This document shows positions 63,530 through 64,000 of a stretch of DNA of 64,000 bases, in pieces. Every line of letters begins with the position of its first letter. Within the stretch, counting starts at the first letter, position 1. The notes below the pieces were generated by a model. That model was not told the origin of the DNA. It did not search any database and saw only the letters and a list, made by a program, of their open reading frames with translations. The stretch is from Roseovarius spongiae (GTDB taxonomy: Bacteria > Pseudomonadota > Alphaproteobacteria > Rhodobacterales > Rhodobacteraceae), in NCBI RefSeq assembly GCF_003651245.1, contig NZ_RAPE01000004.1:302237-366236 (forward strand), read 5' to 3'. Both the position numbers and the translations under genes were made by a program.

Positions 63530-63832
63530 ATGCCCATCGACCTCACCCCCGTCCCCGAGATCAGCACCGATCACTTCCGCTCGCACCTGCGCGACTACCT
63601 CGACCTGGTGCGCGGCGGCGAGGAGCGGTTCCTCATCACCCGCCGGGGCCGCGCGATGGCGGGGCTGGTCCCAGCGCACGAGGCCCGCGCGTGCTGGCGC
63701 GTGGCGAGAAGTTCGGAGGCCTACGCGGAATGGAAGGTTCTGCACCGCCTCAACGAGGAGCGCGATCTGCGCCGCCGCGTGATGGAGGAGGCCGAGGCGG
63801 CAAGGCGCAAGGAGTTCGAGGAGCGGGGGTGA
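63530..63832 (+). CDS. Phd/YefM-family antitoxin
   Basis: This 100-residue protein matches the Phd/YefM fold: TDHFRSHLRDYLDLVRGGEERFLITRRGRAMAGLVP at the N-terminal DNA-binding half, then a charged helical tail that would cover a toxin. No toxin gene follows; an insertion sequence begins about 35 nt after the stop. It may be an orphan, or the toxin gene may have been disrupted. Confidence 0.75.
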   Translation: MPIDLTPVPEISTDHFRSHLRDYLDLVRGGEERFLITRRGRAMAGLVPAHEARACWRVARSSEAYAEWKVLHRLNEERDLRRRVMEEAEAARRKEFEERG

Positions 63833-63868
63833 GGGGGGGTGCTGGGCGTGATGAGGAGGGTCCAGTAT

Positions 63869-64000
63869 GGGTGTATTTTGTTGAAAAACTCTTGTTGATT
63901 TGGGGCCTGTTCGCTGATTCACTTTTGGTAGTGAAGCGGGGGGATCTGCGATGCTGGGACCGAAGCAAGAGGCGCAAGTGGCGTTATTTTACGAGTTCTC
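63869..64000 (+). mobile_element. IS1182-family insertion sequence, left end (continues past the window)
   Basis: Composition changes abruptly to AT-rich near 63869 (GTGTATTTTGTTG), and 80 nt later a transposase reading frame begins. The exact terminal repeat cannot be fixed without the right end. Confidence 0.6.
63951..64000 (+). CDS. IS1182-family transposase, N-terminal fragment cut by the window end
   Basis: ATG 63951 starts MLGPKQEAQVALFYEF, which matches the conserved N terminus of IS1182-family DDE transposases. Only 16 full codons are in the window. Confidence 0.75.
   Translation, partial: MLGPKQEAQVALFYEF

Overview
This is a GC-rich window (roughly two thirds G+C by eye) with the gene content of an alphaproteobacterium of the Rhodobacterales/Roseobacter type. 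Indicators are several TRAP transporters, hydroxyproline catabolism, a btuB-btuFCD operon behind a cobalamin riboswitch, an rplY-pth pair, the ycjX/ycjF pair, and trpS next to murJ. The taxonomic call is an inference from gene content, not from a marker-gene comparison.

Region 1 (1-12329, + strand) is the most unusual part. It holds a very large glycine-rich protein with a metzincin-like zinc site, cadherin/PKD-like repeats and a dockerin-like segment; its 5' end lies outside the window. Behind it, closely packed, are a DUF3467 protein, a GAF-plus-HlyD membrane adaptor, a PqqD-like/M50 protease/HlyD fusion and a SecA-like ATPase without the usual C-terminal domains. I read this as a candidate dedicated export or processing system for the giant protein. 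No ABC transporter or outer-membrane channel is seen with it.

Region 2 (12430-30133, mostly - strand) carries a membrane-anchored EEP-family protein and then a complete-looking hydroxyproline pathway. The pathway genes are a 4-hydroxyproline 2-epimerase (Cys/Cys), a D-hydroxyproline dehydrogenase, a 1-pyrroline-4-hydroxy-2-carboxylate deaminase, a 2-oxoglutarate semialdehyde dehydrogenase, aconitase X (cis-3-hydroxy-L-proline dehydratase), an Ldh-family pyrroline-2-carboxylate reductase and a second racemase-family protein with a Ser/Thr active site. An amino-acid ABC transporter, a TRAP transporter and a GntR/FCD regulator complete the set. Two kinds of candidate operator recur upstream of these genes: a TGTCGACA-N6-ATACAA element at three promoters and an ATACAAGWTGTAT palindrome at two.

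Region 3 (30134-43654) has a LuxR-type regulator fused to an alpha/beta-hydrolase fold lacking the catalytic Ser and His. It is followed by a second TRAP transporter, divergent from a LysR regulator, and then a Liv-type ABC transporter in line with an amidase and an N-acyl-D-amino-acid deacylase.

Region 4 (43655-52866) contains the riboswitch-controlled cobalamin uptake genes, then rplY, pth, a patatin-like lipase, a DUF2237 protein and a GlxA/AraC-family regulator. Divergent from that regulator is a third TRAP transporter with a third racemase-family protein (Cys/Gly active site), ending at 56834.

Region 5 (56839-64000) holds ycjF-GNAT-ycjX, trpS, a rhomboid homologue without its catalytic residues, murJ, a Phd-type antitoxin behind a pair of identical dyads, and the beginning of an IS1182-family insertion sequence cut by the window end.
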